Assembly (NCBI GenBank): GCA_029215795.1
Contig: JARDYH010000002.1
Coordinates: 202,485,810 to 202,549,809, forward strand
From: Anniella stebbinsi
Taxonomy: Eukaryota > Chordata > Lepidosauria > Squamata > Anniellidae
Direction: 5' to 3'
DNA: 64,000 nucleotides
Shown here: in pieces, positions 39,801-44,187 of the stretch
How positions within the stretch are numbered: the first letter of the stretch is position 1
How the letters are laid out: each line of letters starts with the position of its first letter
The notes under the pieces: model-generated
The model's input: only the letters and a program-made list of their open reading frames with translations
Told to the model about the DNA's origin: nothing
Databases searched by the model: none
Translations under genes and position numbers: made by a program

Positions 39801-41080
39801 AGGTCTAGGGATGGGCAAACTCATCTACGTCCGATTCATCGGACACTCACTCTGCCACCGCCCGCCACTGCTCATTGGGCTCTGTGAGCTTCTATTGAGG
39901 CTCGGCGAAGCCTGATGAGTGTTTGGCAAGATTCGTGCCTTTACTCTTTCATCAGTGGGGCCTTTATGGCTGCCATTTACTCAGTGGGGAGGACTACATA
40001 ATTTCTGGAGCCTCCATTATGGCACATGATGGAGGCTCTGGATGAGGGCAGACAGCTGCCGAGTGCTTATCAGGCTTCATGGGCTCTTGGAGTGTGGGTC
40101 TGTGAATGTACCATGGTCACCTGACTGGTTCCGGAGGGGCAAATGTGGGAGAGTCTATCAGACTCCCGGACTCGGTCAGGCTCCCACCCCTAGCCTCATG
40201 TGCCTTCAGTCCATGCCCTGGGTGCTAGCTAAATAAAGTTATTTAGAGAGCAATCTTATTGCCCCTAGACAGCATCTGGGGGGCCATAGGATATTTTGGA
40301 TTCCTGGATCTGAGGTTGGAGAGAGTGTTCTGACCTCAGTGCTGGGAATCCATGCTCCCCTCCCGGCCAGCATGGAAAAGGCCATGCCAATTGCCTCTCC
40401 AAGGCAGCAAAAGAGAGGGAGTAAAGGGGACATTCTGGTGGGAAGGGAGGGGATTGGCCAAGTTATACAGTATCTCCAGTCCTCTCTGGTCTCCTTCCCT
40501 CCCCCTCAGACACACCCGAGCTAGACAGCTAAAATACAGAGTGGGAAGAGCGGTAGGCAAAGATGGCCTCTCCTCCTGCTCTGCATTGGATGTCCATAAG
40601 CCTCCAAGTTCAGAGGCGTTCGGCCATCCTGATAGGATTGCACCCTTCAGTGTTTACAGGCTCAAATCTGTCAGTAGGACTGTAATTTACAACTTTTGTG
40701 TTGCTGTTTCTTTTTATAAATCTTTATTCAAAACCCCCCAAATACCATTCAACTCATCGGAACCTCTGGAGGTGAGCGTGAGTTTTCTGTTGCACTTGTG
40801 TGAGCCATTATATTAGATGTTAAATGTCTGATTAAGGCTGATTCGCATCGGAAAATTAGTGCATGCAACAACTAAATAATCCATGCTTTCATTTAACTCA
40901 TCTTGGCTGAAATTAAAAGTAAATCCTGTACGTTTAATATTATTTCCATCACCTTGATATCTGGGATTTTAACAGTTTATTTTCACTCATTGCAGCAAAA
41001 AGCCAAAGAAGCCTCAGAGGAGACAGAACAACCGTCTGAAACCTTTGACACTGGCTTACGATGGAGATGCGGACATGTAA
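2929..41080 (+). CDS. THSD7A: THSD7A, 3' half of the coding region (13 spliced exons)
   Basis: Thirteen exons, each bounded by AG/GT sites, join in one frame of 1722 nt: 573 codons plus stop. The product is the C-terminal part of a large type I membrane protein. In order it has several TSP1 repeats (W-x-x-W and CSxxC-like motifs, paired cysteines), an EGF-like module rich in Cys, a Ser/Thr/Pro linker, one hydrophobic helix and a short basic tail. The tail (KKPKKPQRR followed later by LTLAYDGDADM) and the exon structure match what I know of vertebrate THSD7A. The paralogue THSD7B has a related C-terminus and is the main alternative. THSD7A is known as an endothelial and podocyte surface protein with a role in cell migration. 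The N-terminal half lies upstream of the window. No stop or frameshift interrupts any exon, so the gene looks functional. Confidence 0.93.
3361..4929. mobile_element. Non-autonomous hAT-like element with a palindromic satellite core
   Basis: The termini TAGGGGTGTGCAC and GTGCACATCCCTA are inverted, and the flanks TTATAAAC (3353-3360 and 4930-4937) form a perfect 8-bp target duplication, the hAT hallmark. The subterminal 200 bp on both sides are rich in GGATCGG/CCGATCC words. Inside is a chain of hairpins: a 30-bp perfect palindrome (3523-3552) within a 65-bp near-perfect one, a short hairpin at 3608-3628, another at 3675-3727, then four 242-bp units. There is no transposase. The interior is extremely GC- and CpG-rich compared with its surroundings. 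Confidence 0.85.
3760..4670. repeat. 242-bp tandem repeat, each unit a long palindrome
   Basis: The core GGGTGATGACATCACCC recurs with centres at 3855, 4097, 4339 and 4581, an exact 242-bp period. Each unit is an inverted repeat with arms of about 95 bp (CCGGCGCGCC, GCAGGCTCCGCGG, GGCGCCGG blocks) plus a C-rich link of about 50 bp. The units differ at only a few bases, which suggests recent amplification. TGACATCA resembles a CREB/ATF site, but no function is shown. Confidence 0.9.
5883..6036 (+). CDS. THSD7A: THSD7A exon b (TSP1 module boundary)
   Basis: The acceptor TTTTTACAG and donor GTAAGA bound 154 nt, phase 2 in and phase 0 out. The codon split across the intron gives Arg. The exon closes one TSP1 repeat (LCDQEEMP, then CTLPCPEDC) and opens the next (SEWGQWSRC). 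The WGQW motif is the usual tryptophan ladder and a potential C-mannosylation site. The open frame runs past both splice sites, but residues outside the exon are intron read-through. Confidence 0.92.
6205..6420 (-). repeat. tRNA-derived SINE
   Basis: On the - strand a box-A-like CAGCTCACTGGTAGAG and a box-B CCAGGTTCAATCCC are followed by the body and the end ...GCAGCTTCCTATGT. The tRNA-like head identifies a pol III SINE. Related copies are at 45995-46190 (+) and 52715-52920 (-). Confidence 0.75.
6480..6616 (-). repeat. tRNA-derived SINE (second family), head portion
   Basis: Read on the - strand: GGCCAGTATGACGTAGTAGTT, TTGGACTAAAGCCTGGGAGA, then CCTGGGTTTAAAATCCC (box B) and GTGACCTTGGGC. 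This is the head of a common tRNA-derived reptile SINE type. Its LINE-like tail is missing here. Confidence 0.7.
6669..6810 (+). CDS. THSD7A: THSD7A exon c (TSP1 repeat)
   Basis: 142 nt between CTTTCTCAG and GTAATG, phase 0 in and phase 1 out. It begins PCNGSSVRERSAEV and ends NKNCYHYDYNVT. It carries the Arg-rich middle strand (RERSAEVMRQP) and the closing cysteines (ACPAAVETEPC) of a TSP1 repeat. NGS and NVT are two possible N-glycosylation sites. Confidence 0.92.
6811..8035 (+). other. THSD7A: THSD7A intron (1225 bp)
   Basis: It holds a MITE (7397-7756) and a decayed copy of the short AGTAAGCCC palindrome family (about 7757-7835). I see nothing recognisable in 6811-7390. Confidence 0.75.
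7397..7756. mobile_element. MITE with AGAGCTTTTCTACAC ends
   Basis: The left end AGAGCTTTTCTACACCATAC and the right end ATGGAAAAGCTCTTA are inverted. A second, diverged copy is at 58965-59282, sharing the TTAGAGCAGGGAAAAT and CAGATTAACAG blocks. No coding capacity; superfamily unknown. Confidence 0.65.
8036..8151 (+). CDS. THSD7A: THSD7A exon d (TSP1 repeat)
   Basis: 116 nt between TGCCTAG and GTGGGT, phase 1 in and phase 0 out. It reads DWSTCQLSEKAVCGNGIKTR and continues MLDCVRSDGKSVDLKYCEE. This is a full TSP1 core: tryptophan strand, CGNG turn, Arg strand and terminal Cys. The donor position is set by the frame of the next exon, which continues LGLEK. Confidence 0.92.
10169..10383. mobile_element. 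MITE with GCCTGTTCAGACA ends
   Basis: The left GCCTGTTCAGACACCATTC and right GACTGAACAGGGTCA are inverted. The interior has AAGCCATGGTTAGGC and its complements. A copy in the opposite orientation sits in the 3' UTR at 42657-42852, and a tiny relative is at 45812-45895. Confidence 0.7.
10385..10600 (+). repeat. Unclassified interspersed repeat
   Basis: It shares GAGTTCCACAG, the AAGACCCTG block and CCAAGCTGTTTAGGGCTT with 32935-33165 (there AGGCTATATAGGGCTTTAAAG). Probably part of a retroelement 3' region; family not identified. Confidence 0.5.
10594..10645 (+). repeat. Microsatellites (GTG)n and (TAA)n
   Basis: GTG is repeated about five times, then TAA about ten times, directly after the repeat at 10385-10600. 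Confidence 0.9.
11341..11577. mobile_element. Palindromic hAT-type MITE, left arm shortened
   Basis: The right arm is complete (CTTTAACTGTTGTGATGAAG ... CATATGGTCACCCTA). The left arm keeps only CACCTGGTGAAATTTCCTCT onward. It belongs to the family at 52380-52698. Confidence 0.8.
11808..12095 (+). repeat. L2-type LINE 3' end with (AAT)n tail
   Basis: It has the typical end: TGGCGCCAACACTGTTATCT, an AGGTCAAAACTTTTATTT block, then AACCGCCCAGAGAGCTTTGG and GGGCGGTATATAAAT, closing in about 14 AAT units. The same 3' end recurs at 39480-39540, 58250 and 59570. Confidence 0.8.
12806..12845 (+). repeat. (TAA)n microsatellite
   Basis: About 13 TAA units, followed by TTTGTAACCCGCCTCTCCCT, which looks like a LINE/SINE tail on the opposite strand. 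Confidence 0.85.
14520..15890 (+). mobile_element. L2/CR1-clade LINE, truncated, with broken reverse transcriptase
   Basis: Three frames together give the 3' half of a non-LTR reverse transcriptase ORF: FQTGLRAGYR, LVLLDLSASFDTIDH (catalytic Asp), GVPQGAILSPMLF, YADDTQIYF (YADD box), then from 15136 a 204-residue open stretch with LDFCNALYIGLP and LHWLPISFHAKYKVLV. The frame changes near 14742, 14959 and 15130, so it is a 5'-truncated pseudogene copy. It ends in an A/T-rich TAAATAAA tail near 15885. It is closely related to the copy at 39015-39658. Confidence 0.88.
16345..16740 (+). repeat. CR1-type LINE 3' region
   Basis: Blocks GGGGAGACATGATAGAGGTG, AGGAAGTGCTTCTTCACAT, CCACAAGATGTGGTGATGGC, GGCTTTAAAAGGAGGTTGG and CAGTTGCTGGGGAACATGGG follow in the order seen in the other copies (26280-26515, 29076-29490 reverse, 51550-51862 reverse, 56119-57880 reverse). 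The layout resembles the CR1 3' UTR. Truncated before the terminal octamer repeats. Confidence 0.75.
17103..17220 (+). CDS. THSD7A: THSD7A exon e (TSP1 repeat)
   Basis: 118 nt between CTTTTTTAG and GTTAGT, phase 0 in and phase 1 out. It contains MNTTCVVECPVNCQL, then SDWSPWSECSQACGL. WSPWSEC with SQACG is the textbook opening of a TSP1 repeat. NTT is a glycosylation sequon. The exon is flanked by the two largest introns in the window, about 8.95 kb before and 8.7 kb after. Confidence 0.92.
18776..18932. repeat. DIRS left inverted terminal repeat
   Basis: From TTCTGCTTCGTGGTC through GCCGACGCCGAGCCCCGTTC and GCGCATGCTCC to CCTACCTCAGTTCT. It is complementary to 24531-24680 with few differences. 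Confidence 0.9.
18933..19143 (+). promoter_or_regulatory. DIRS leader upstream of Gag
   Basis: About 210 bp between the left repeat and the Gag ATG. It ends in a very A/T-rich tract (19059-19120, TATATATATA and AAAATAAAATAAAA). It could hold promoter signals, but none can be assigned with confidence. Confidence 0.35.
19144..21363 (+). pseudogene. DIRS Gag-like protein, one in-frame stop
   Basis: One frame of 740 codons is interrupted only by TGA at 20116-20118, so the two open parts (19144-20118 and the part after it) are one ORF. The first 60 residues carry a zinc-binding pattern (CSKC, HSLCLICLSEAH, CLHC) of the C-x2-C...H-x3-C-x2-C type known at the start of DIRS Gag. The middle is a low-complexity Ser/Pro region encoded by GTCGAAGTCGACACCG-like words. 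The second part has a conserved-looking globular stretch and an Arg/Gln-rich end. The TGA replaces a likely CGA, a CpG-decay change. Confidence 0.82.
21326..23266 (+). pseudogene. DIRS reverse transcriptase-RNase H, three in-frame stops
   Basis: One frame carries the RT motifs VPKKDGGFRPIMDLRHLN, FTLIDLKDAYFHI, LPFCLKTAP and the catalytic YLDD (21974-21985). The RNase H motifs TDASLEGWGAHL, SDNTTVVWYLNKEGGT and TDNEKADVLSR follow. Stops lie at 21905-21907 (TGA), 22598-22600 (TAA) and 22943-22945 (TGA). Both TGA codons sit where CGA (Arg) is expected, consistent with CpG deamination. There are no frameshifts. The ORF overlaps the end of Gag in a different frame and ends at TAA 23264-23266, inside the recombinase ORF. 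Confidence 0.88.
23206..24279 (+). CDS. DIRS tyrosine recombinase (intact frame)
   Basis: About 350 codons to TAA 24277-24279 without a stop. Core-binding part: RDSYTRKWKRFQTFAADNG and VEFLYSLHSMGLKPSIKVYL. Catalytic part: Arg in TSARRASELAAL (near 23710), the H-x-x-R box HSMRGQATS (His 24100-24102, Arg 24109-24111) and the nucleophile Tyr in TFIKHYRLDV (24208-24210). All four expected residues are present. The same frame stays open upstream to 21364 across the RT-RNase H region, so the true start cannot be fixed; the start given here is where recombinase-like sequence begins. Confidence 0.87.
   Translation, partial: PRPSDLETHGLEKFARWQDLTIQPAIRAIFEGAIKPGTRDSYTRKWKRFQTFAADNGFDCRSGPIVVVVEFLYSLHSMGLKPSIKVYLAAISATHSLVDGFSVFTHPSSKTFLKGLQNMFPPYRPLVPQWSLSVVLTALTSKPFEPLATIDFRLLTLKAIFLVAITSARRASELAALLVDPPYTQFFPNKVVLRPGPTYVPKVTSSFHVNQDIVLPTFFKASTDPLCSKLHSLDVRHTLAFYKFRSESYRKSRQLFICYGGKTKGLAVSSQRLSRWIVDTIVLTYQVLGKQPPASFTAHSMRGQATSTALLRGASVPDLCKAATWSNASTFIKHYRLDVRAARDASFGRAVLSSVCQ
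24340..24425. repeat. DIRS internal complementary region
   Basis: CACAGAGACCACGAAGAAG is complementary to the left outer end, and GAAATGCAGGTTGCTTACCT through GTCATCTGTGCAGTCACAC is complementary to the right outer end. The two parts join at GAA, as expected of a template for the circular junction. Confidence 0.88.
24531..24715. repeat. DIRS right inverted terminal repeat
   Basis: AGAACTGAGGTAGGCGGGAA ... GATGACCACTCGAAG is inverted relative to the left repeat. The last 35 bp (TACAGTTACAGGTAAGCAAC CTGCATTTC) have no left counterpart but match the internal complementary region. Confidence 0.9.
25915..26060 (+). CDS. THSD7A: THSD7A exon f (TSP1 repeat)
   Basis: 146 nt after TTTTGAAG, ending at GTAAAA, phase 1 in and phase 0 out. 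It begins GKMIRRRTVIQPFQGDGRTC, the Arg strand of the repeat opened in exon e, then CPVKPCYRWQYSQWAEC, which starts the next module. The acceptor tract is interrupted by a GTGTGT run, but the phase and the sequence leave little doubt. Confidence 0.91.
26280..26515 (+). repeat. CR1-type LINE 3' end
   Basis: CACCAGTTGCTAGGGAACTT, GACAGCTGGTTGGCCACTGT, GAGTGCTGGACTAGATGGAC and a terminal CACTTCTTATGTTCTCATAG. The closing TTCTTATG/TTCTCATA is the short 3' repeat typical of CR1-like elements. Confidence 0.78.
26660..26890 (+). repeat. Unclassified repeat family (TGTGTAGCATT family)
   Basis: It shares GGGGGATCCCC, CACCCCATTCAG, TGTGTAGCATTGTCAGG and a closing CTGAATCTGGAT with copies at 35110-35295 (reverse), 35300-35515, 49035-49270 and 55190-55405. 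No coding sequence and no clear termini. Confidence 0.6.
27261..27435 (+). CDS. THSD7A: THSD7A exon g (TSP1 repeat)
   Basis: 175 nt between CTTTTCCAG and GTAACC, phase 0 in and phase 1 out. It begins DAQCGEGTRMRNISCVV, continues through an acidic segment (VDEEFCGEIEPVVEG), and ends LEETCTLPCPG. NIS is a sequon. The long acidic loop between conserved cysteines is a divergent TSP1 form like that of THSD7 proteins. Confidence 0.92.
27862..28206. mobile_element. Probable MITE with GTCATCAGA ends
   Basis: The left GTCATCAGACGAGCG and right CTCCATCTGATGAC are inverted, about 340 bp apart. The interior has no ORF of note. Supported only by the end similarity. Confidence 0.4.
28232..28259 (+). repeat. 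(AAT)n microsatellite
   Basis: Nine AAT units. Confidence 0.9.
29076..29490 (-). repeat. CR1-type LINE 3' region, reverse
   Basis: The best-preserved copy in the window. Reading the + strand: CATGCTGGATCAGACCAAGG, CCCAGCAACTGGTGTGCATA, TGGAGGTAGCACATAGCCAT, CATCTTGTGGTAGTGAATTC and CTTTTATCTGTCCTGAATCT. It ends 56 bp before exon h. Confidence 0.8.
29547..29720 (+). CDS. THSD7A: THSD7A exon h (last canonical TSP1 repeat)
   Basis: 174 nt between TTGGGCAG and GTGAGT, phase 1 in and phase 1 out. It reads GDCYLKEWSEWSLCQLTC, then NGEDLGFGGIQVRSRAVI, then NQHLCPEQVLDTRQCN. WSEWSLC and the QVRSR strand mark a TSP1 repeat with the usual insertion between the second and third strands. Confidence 0.92.
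29885..29950 (+). repeat. tRNA-like SINE head, short
   Basis: GTGGTAACAGCATGCATTGC followed by GGTCCATGGTTCAGAG resembles boxes A and B of the SINE at 45995-46190. Too decayed for a firm call. Confidence 0.4.
29965..30550 (+). repeat. L2-type LINE 3' part, degraded
   Basis: TTGGATTACTGTTATGTGTT, ACATGGGACTGCCTTC, AGTCCAATGCAAAGTTCTGG and CCAATTATGGAATATTTGTC match the order of the better copies at 14520-15890 and 39015-39658. It ends in TAAATAAATA. Confidence 0.72.
30816..30911 (+). CDS. THSD7A: THSD7A exon i
   Basis: 96 nt after TCAATTCAG, ending at GTAATT, phase 1 in and phase 1 out. It reads DGQCYEYNWMASPWKGTSRT, then VWCQRSDGLNVT. The conserved WxxxxWKG and VWCQRSDG elements belong to the final, atypical TSP1-like repeat. 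NVT is a sequon. A longer open frame around it (30689-31033) is intron read-through. Confidence 0.92.
31211..31542. mobile_element. MITE with inverted GGTTTGCATGATC ends
   Basis: The left CTGGTTTGCATGATCGCC and right GGGGATCATGCAAACTGGCC are inverted. The interior repeats CACCATGGCTTATC-like words in both orientations. 32617-32835 looks like a shortened relative. Confidence 0.7.
32617..32835. repeat. MITE fragment related to 31211-31542
   Basis: It shares GTGGCTTATTTATGCCACTG-like inverted words, AATATTCAAG, GTTAACAAAC and a GCAAACCAGGCC end with the element above. No clear left terminus. Confidence 0.5.
32935..33165 (+). repeat. Unclassified interspersed repeat (second copy)
   Basis: GAAAAGACCCTGCTACT and CCAGGCTATATAGGGCTTTA, then CTTGAATTTAGCCTGGAAAT, match the order in 10385-10600 and extend further 3'. 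Confidence 0.5.
33393..33485. repeat. Short palindromic repeat (AGTGGGACTTACTTCTGAG family)
   Basis: CTCAGTGGGACTTACTTCTG then GATATGCATAGGAT. The family is best seen at 38256-38342, 44107-44187, 44876-44963 and 63207-63303. Confidence 0.6.
34268..34372. repeat. Short MITE (CTCCAG...CATCTGGA type)
   Basis: CAGTGGTGATGAACTAGTGG ... GCAGCATCTGGAAGGCCGCA with a CCATCCCTG end. One of several decayed copies of a roughly 100-bp inverted repeat; others lie at 18508-18590, 47965-48095, 54228-54330 and 62786-62905. Confidence 0.55.
35110..35515. repeat. Head-to-head pair of the TGTGTAGCATT repeat family
   Basis: 35110-35295 carries the family in reverse (ATACTACACAGAGTGCC, GCTGAATTGG). 35300-35515 carries it forward (CCATTCAGTTGGGACC, CTGTGTAGCATTTTCAGG). 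The two form a large imperfect inverted repeat with a C/A tract between them. Confidence 0.55.
36022..36104 (+). CDS. THSD7A: THSD7A exon j (start of EGF-like module)
   Basis: 83 nt between TTCTGCAG and GTATGT, phase 1 in and phase 0 out. It reads GGCLVIRQPDVDRSCKPPC, then SQPYSYCSE. It closes the last TSP1-like repeat and supplies the first two cysteines of the EGF-like module completed in the next exon. Confidence 0.91.
36105..37634 (+). other. THSD7A: THSD7A intron (1530 bp)
   Basis: 36580-36720 is a fragment of a repeat shared with 51255-51530 (GAAGCAGCCACTTCAGGCAG type). 37145-37490 is a repeat related to 59393-60119. The rest is not recognised. A 162-codon open frame on the - strand (36692-37180) has no recognisable features. 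Confidence 0.7.
37145..37490. repeat. hAT-like repeat fragment, relative of 59393-60119
   Basis: CCATGGGCCTGCTCCATCAG, TGAATCTACCTTCTCACC, AGGCAGGTAAGACAGCAAGT and TACCCTTGATGCTGGTCCTG follow the same order as at 59430-60119. Its left terminus is not recognisable. Confidence 0.55.
37635..37845 (+). CDS. THSD7A: THSD7A exon k (EGF-like end and juxtamembrane linker)
   Basis: 211 nt between TTCCTCTGCAG and GTGAAG, phase 0 in and phase 1 out. It begins ARTCACDEGYTEVMSSDG (the CxC...G-Y end of an EGF-like fold), continues to EQCTLIPVV, and then enters a Cys-free linker rich in Pro, Ser and Thr (VKTSRAVNPTQPSS) that ends TWFLQPFGP before the membrane. Confidence 0.92.
37846..38786 (+). other. THSD7A: THSD7A intron (941 bp)
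   Basis: It holds the short palindromic repeat at 38256-38342. The rest is unique-looking A/T-rich sequence with poly-T near 38424-38443. Confidence 0.75.
38256..38342. repeat. Short palindromic repeat
   Basis: CCTATGCATACTCATATAAG followed by AGTAAGCCCCACT and its complement AGTGGGGCTTACTTCTG, then AAGTATGCATAGGATTACAC. Nearly the whole unit folds back on itself. Confidence 0.75.
38787..38874 (+). CDS. THSD7A: THSD7A exon l (transmembrane helix)
   Basis: 88 nt between CCTTTTAG and GTGAGT, phase 1 in and phase 2 out. It reads DGKLKTWVYGVAAGAFVLLI, then FIISMIYLA. This is one uninterrupted hydrophobic helix of about 22 residues after a basic-aromatic flank, which fits a single-pass type I anchor. 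The codon split at the exon end gives a Cys at the cytoplasmic boundary. Confidence 0.94.
39015..39658 (+). mobile_element. L2/CR1-clade LINE 3' end, truncated
   Basis: One frame reads LHPYLDRDDLVSVVHALVTS, KLDYCNALYVGLPLKVVRK, then LHWLPVCFRARFKVLVLTY, the region after the RT domain of L2-type ORF2. After a frameshift near 39320 it continues ERAFSVVAPQLWNDLP and TLLSFQRQVKTFLFSQAF. Less decayed than the copy at 14520-15890. Confidence 0.88.
39659..39825 (-). repeat. 5S-rRNA-headed SINE with LINE-like tail
   Basis: On the + strand CAAGCACTGACGAGGACCAG and ACCTGCTTAGCTCCAGCAAG are the complement of the 3' half of 5S rRNA (its internal control region and what follows). On the - strand this head is followed by CACCTTGAGTTCC, AAGCGGGGATATAAA and an (AAAT)n tail at 39659-39688. 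A 5S-like promoter, a LINE-like tail and a short terminal repeat define a SINE. Confidence 0.7.
40996..41080 (+). CDS. THSD7A: THSD7A last coding exon (cytoplasmic tail and stop)
   Basis: The acceptor CATTGCAG is followed by 85 nt of coding sequence ending TAA at 41078-41080. The tail starts KKPKKPQRRQNNRLKP and ends LTLAYDGDADM. A basic stop-transfer stretch is followed by an acidic C-terminus. This tail is the strongest single piece of evidence for THSD7A over other TSP1 proteins. The exon continues into the 3' UTR. Confidence 0.95.
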
Positions 41081-42656
41081 AATAATGACTTCCCGTTGAC
41101 TTTAGTCTCTTGAAACTGTAGTGTTCAAAAACAGCATGTACATTGTGTACATTACGGAGCAGATGTTAACACCACAAGGGGAAAAAAATGATTTCACAAC
41201 GGCCATGGATATTCCAAGAAACATGCTTTGTTCTAGACCATCAATTAGTACAGCAGATTCTGGTGGCAAGTTTCTATTGTAAGCACAGCAGTTGGAGATC
41301 GTCACATGGCCTTCCTCTGAAACATATAAACTGTAAAGCCACTTGTGTCTCCAACCCACTGTACATGACCTAATATCTGAGAGCTGATGCCAGAACTATC
41401 AGCTACATTAAGCTAGTGTTCTCAGTAAGCATGAAGAGATCGTACCAAGATGTCTATAATGCTTTATATACAACCTATATATGCAGTTGCACCATATGTA
41501 TTAATCTGTCAAATGATATACAGGCTAAAGAGCATTTTAGTGCTTAGCAACTTGTTAACTTTAACTGAGAATAACAACCCACTGAGCCGGTTTGGCATTT
41601 TGGCAACGGAAAGCAGTTTTTCTTAACTGGGCCTTTCCTAGAGTGAAGATTTGCAAAAGACACTGTCTGATTACCAATTCCAGGTACTAAAGCGCCATAC
41701 ATACCCTGATCCAAGAGTGAAGCATTTTCAGGTTCAATATTTTATAGAGGTCGTCTGGAAATTAATATCCATGTATAATAATAACTTTTTACTTTCTCTA
41801 ACTCTCAAACTTTTGCCTGCAACTTTTTTGCTATACATAAGGCAATTTTTTGCACTATATTAGTGCCGCATGATATGCACTTATTAACTAGTATTGCCAT
41901 AGAAACTGCCTCTTTTCAAAAAAGAAAAAGAAAAAAGAAAAGAAAAATGAGGGTGATGGTGAGGCGATGCTGTGTCTTTGCAAACAGCATCAAATAGACA
42001 TTTACCCATCAGTTCTTGAGTCCTGATGAGAGTAGAGATCAGTTTCTGGACTGTGACTGGATCAGACCAGCTAATACAAGTACTGTTTATACCGTTTATT
42101 GTAACAGCAGCTGTTTTGTAGTTGAAACCAGGGCAGTAATCTAAGTGTCTACTTTCTGATTCTGTCCAACTTCTACAGATAATAGATTTTCAAGTTGATT
42201 TCTAATTACTTTGAAGGTTGTTTATGACTAGATTTTTATATTGCTAACTTTGTAAAAAAAAAAAAAAAGAAAGAAAAAGAAAGTGGTTGCCCTGTAATCA
42301 TGAGGAAAATACTTGTCTAAACAATGTTACAATACGATCAGCAGAAAGAATGGAAATTCATTGTTTATTTTCCTCCTGCTAATGGAAATGTTTCATTGCT
42401 GAAGTATTGTTAGTGCTCTTCTCTTCCGAACTGGGATAACCTGGTGTAATCCTGATTTATTTTTTCCCCATCTAGATTCTTCGGAATAATGGTTAATATG
42501 TAATTTATATTGTAATCATTGTCCAAGTTTGGGAACTCTGATGCACTCATAGTTTCCTCTCCAAAGAATGGATTCTTCCATTGATTTCAGTGTGTACAGA
42601 AATGATACCTTCAAGAATCCCTTTGAATGACACGCCACCCTTTTGTGACATTCAAT

Positions 42657-42852
42657 GACCCTGTTCAGATGACAATGCTAAGCCATGGTGGTCAAGCATT
42701 TTGAGCTAAACGTTATGGCTTAGTGTGCCATGTGAACCATTGCTAACCATGGTGGTTACATAACCACAGTTTAAACATGCCCACTAACCTTTTGCTGCAA
42801 AAGGGTTAGCAGCCTAAACATGACTTAGTGTGTAGTCTGAGCAGACCTTTGG
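42657..42852. mobile_element. MITE in the 3' UTR (CTGTTCAGA ends)
   Basis: GACCCTGTTCAGATGACAAT at the left and TAGTCTGAGCAGACC at the right are inverted. The interior AAGCCATGGTGG / CCATGGTGGTTAC words pair. It is the family at 10169-10383 in the opposite orientation. Confidence 0.7.
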
Positions 42853-43137
42853 CCCATGTGCAACTTTTAAAATAATACTTCTGGCAATAGAACCACTTAA
42901 GCTGCTTAATTTCTGTTAACTGCTTCCATTCCAATGGCTTTTCAGTCTAATACTAATAAGATGAAGCCTGTTTTGCTGCTAGTTATTCACAACCTTTCCA
43001 AGATAGAAGGTCATTCTGTCAACATAGCATAGATGTCTAGATTGACTCTACCTAGTTATAAACAGACAAATAAGCAATATAATATATCAACTATGTCAAG
43101 TATCTTATATAATAACATTTTTAGTTCTGTTTTTTCG

Positions 43138-43199
43138 AGTTTATATCAATAAGCTACACTATTCCTAATGGGTTTATATCAATAAGCTACACTATTCCT
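43138..43199 (+). repeat. Direct duplication of a 31-bp segment
   Basis: GTTTATATCAATAAGCTACA CTATTCCTA occurs twice in tandem, separated by ATGG. The copies are identical by eye. Confidence 0.85.
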
Positions 43200-44106
43200 A
43201 TTCTTGGCATTATGTAGTGAATTATTTAAAGCCAACATTCTTCAGTTGTCTTGACCAATATAGCTCTCTAGGTGGGAAAAAGAGGCTTTTCAGTGCAATG
43301 CTAAGTAGGGCTGGGAAGAGGTGCAAAGTGGTGTATTGCCTGCCACTTCTAAAGCCTTGCTGGCTCATGCTGGCCAGGGCAGGAGTGAGTGGAGATCGCT
43401 TTGTTTTTTATGTCCCACATGGTTCTTTGTTTTTCTTAAGTCCCCCCAATAGAGTCCAATGGAGGAAAAATTAGTTACACCAGCTCCAGACTAATTGGGG
43501 TTCTCCAGTGAATAATGGGGCTTTGGATCCAGTTGATTCAAACCCGCCACCATCTCATCCCCTCTACTCCCTGTTTCTGGCCCTTCTGCTGGTAGGAACC
43601 CCACTGGCAGTAGAGTTATGCCCGCAGAGCTTTCTGCAGGTGCCTCCAGGGCAGGTGTGCCCGCCATTGGTAGAGAGATACCTCCACCCCACCCTATACC
43701 CGCTGGCCCAAGCAGATCTGGGGATTGAGATTGCTCTTCCAATTCAGATTGCTTTTCCAGTTCTTAACATTGGCATAAACTATATTGACTCACTTGATCT
43801 GAGTTCTACCACAGGCTTTTACAATGAAATCTCTGATGCTGCTGTACACAACTTCAAAAGCTGCCCATTCTCGAACTGCTTTTGTTAAAAAATAAGGATT
43901 TATCATCATCTATGAAGTGAATCTAAAATTAGAAGTACAATTACAGGAAATGGAAAATTATTCTAAGCAGCCTTGAGCAAAGATCCTCTGGAAAGATGGG
44001 AAATACGTTTTTAAATAAATCTAAGACACAGCTAATTTACAGATAATGAACACTGAGAAGTGACTAGCGAATAGAATGGTTAGTTGAACCTTACGGCATT
44101 AGCAAT

Positions 44107-44187
44107 GCAATCCTATGCAAGTTTACTTGGAAACAAGCCCTACTCAGTACAGTAGGGCTTACTCCCAGGTAAGGATTGCAGCACAAG
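44107..44187. repeat. Short palindromic repeat in the 3' UTR
   Basis: GCAATCCTATGCAAGTTTAC ... AGCCCTACT then AGTAGGGCTTACTCCCAG and GGATTGCAG. The arms pair almost throughout. Confidence 0.8.

Larger units (their letters stand above)
38875..40995 (+). other. THSD7A: THSD7A last intron (2121 bp)
   Basis: It contains an L2-type LINE (39015-39658) directly followed by a reverse 5S-headed SINE (39659-39825). 39830-40980 has no recognised element. Confidence 0.8.

Noticed and set aside
39755..39825. 5S rRNA gene
   Set aside because: Only part of the 5S sequence is present, it is diverged, and it is joined to a LINE-like tail.
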